This document shows positions 6,153-6,179 of a DNA stretch of 6,179 nt, one piece after another. The position numbers and the translations under genes were made by a program. This DNA is from an uncultured Ruminococcus sp. (GTDB taxonomy: Bacteria; Bacillota; Clostridia; Oscillospirales; CAG-272). The notes under the pieces are model-generated. The model saw nothing but the letters and a program-made list of their open reading frames with translations. It had not been told where the DNA came from and did not search any database. Location: assembly GCA_902773455.1 (NCBI GenBank), contig CACYEW010000003.1, positions 1-6,179 of the forward strand, read 5' to 3'. Within the stretch, counting starts at the first letter, position 1; each line of letters begins with the position of its first letter.

Positions 6153-6179
6153 AAAAAAATCCGGTTTTTTACGTCCGGA
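6153..6179 (-). terminator. Minus-strand intrinsic terminator at the right edge, possibly incomplete
   Basis: On the minus strand TCCGG (6179-6175) pairs with CCGGA (6164-6160) around a 10-base loop, followed by seven Ts (6159-6153). The stem may extend beyond the window. It implies a convergent minus-strand gene ending just to the right. Between this and the operon terminator (6099-6152) I see only A/T-rich DNA with no gene. Confidence 0.6.

Overview
The window looks like a piece of a Clostridia-type Firmicutes chromosome, possibly an uncultured gut lineage of roughly 50% G+C. I infer this from AGGAGG-type ribosome binding sites, sigma-A-like promoters, a three-repeat secreted protein of a style common in gut clostridia, and intergenic DNA full of hairpin repeats. 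Genus or species cannot be fixed from this sequence.

Layout. Positions 1-1631 hold the 5' part of a large minus-strand gene for a secreted protein. It has a signal peptide followed by three diverged repeats of about 190 residues, probably beta-solenoids, and it runs off the left edge of the window. Positions 1632-2194 are a 563-base divergent intergenic region. It contains the promoter of the secreted-protein gene, a train of GC-rich hairpins (1739-1852), an inverted-repeat-bounded segment (1854-2103) that encloses another large stem-loop, a minus-strand terminator-like hairpin, and then a near-consensus promoter. That promoter drives a plus-strand operon: NAD-dependent DNA ligase (ligA, 2195-4174), the ribosome-associated GTPase Obg (4176-5450) and a small protein of two tandem ACT domains (5462-5866). 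The genes are 1 and 11 bases apart, so translation is probably coupled.

After the last gene comes a 177-base array (5869-6045) of eight copies of the 7-mer GCGATAT: four in one orientation, one of them with a mismatch, then four inverted. Most copies are separated by different short self-complementary spacers. It begins two bases after the stop codon and ends just before a strong intrinsic terminator (6060-6098), so it should form the 3' untranslated region of the operon. A second terminator, pointing the other way at the right edge, suggests a convergent gene just outside the window.

The operon combines DNA sealing in replication and repair, a growth-control and ribosome-assembly GTPase, and a possible amino-acid-sensing protein. 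These are largely housekeeping functions with no obvious single pathway. The least explained parts are the GCGATAT array and the structured intergenic DNA. No phage, transposase, CRISPR-Cas, tRNA or rRNA gene was seen.
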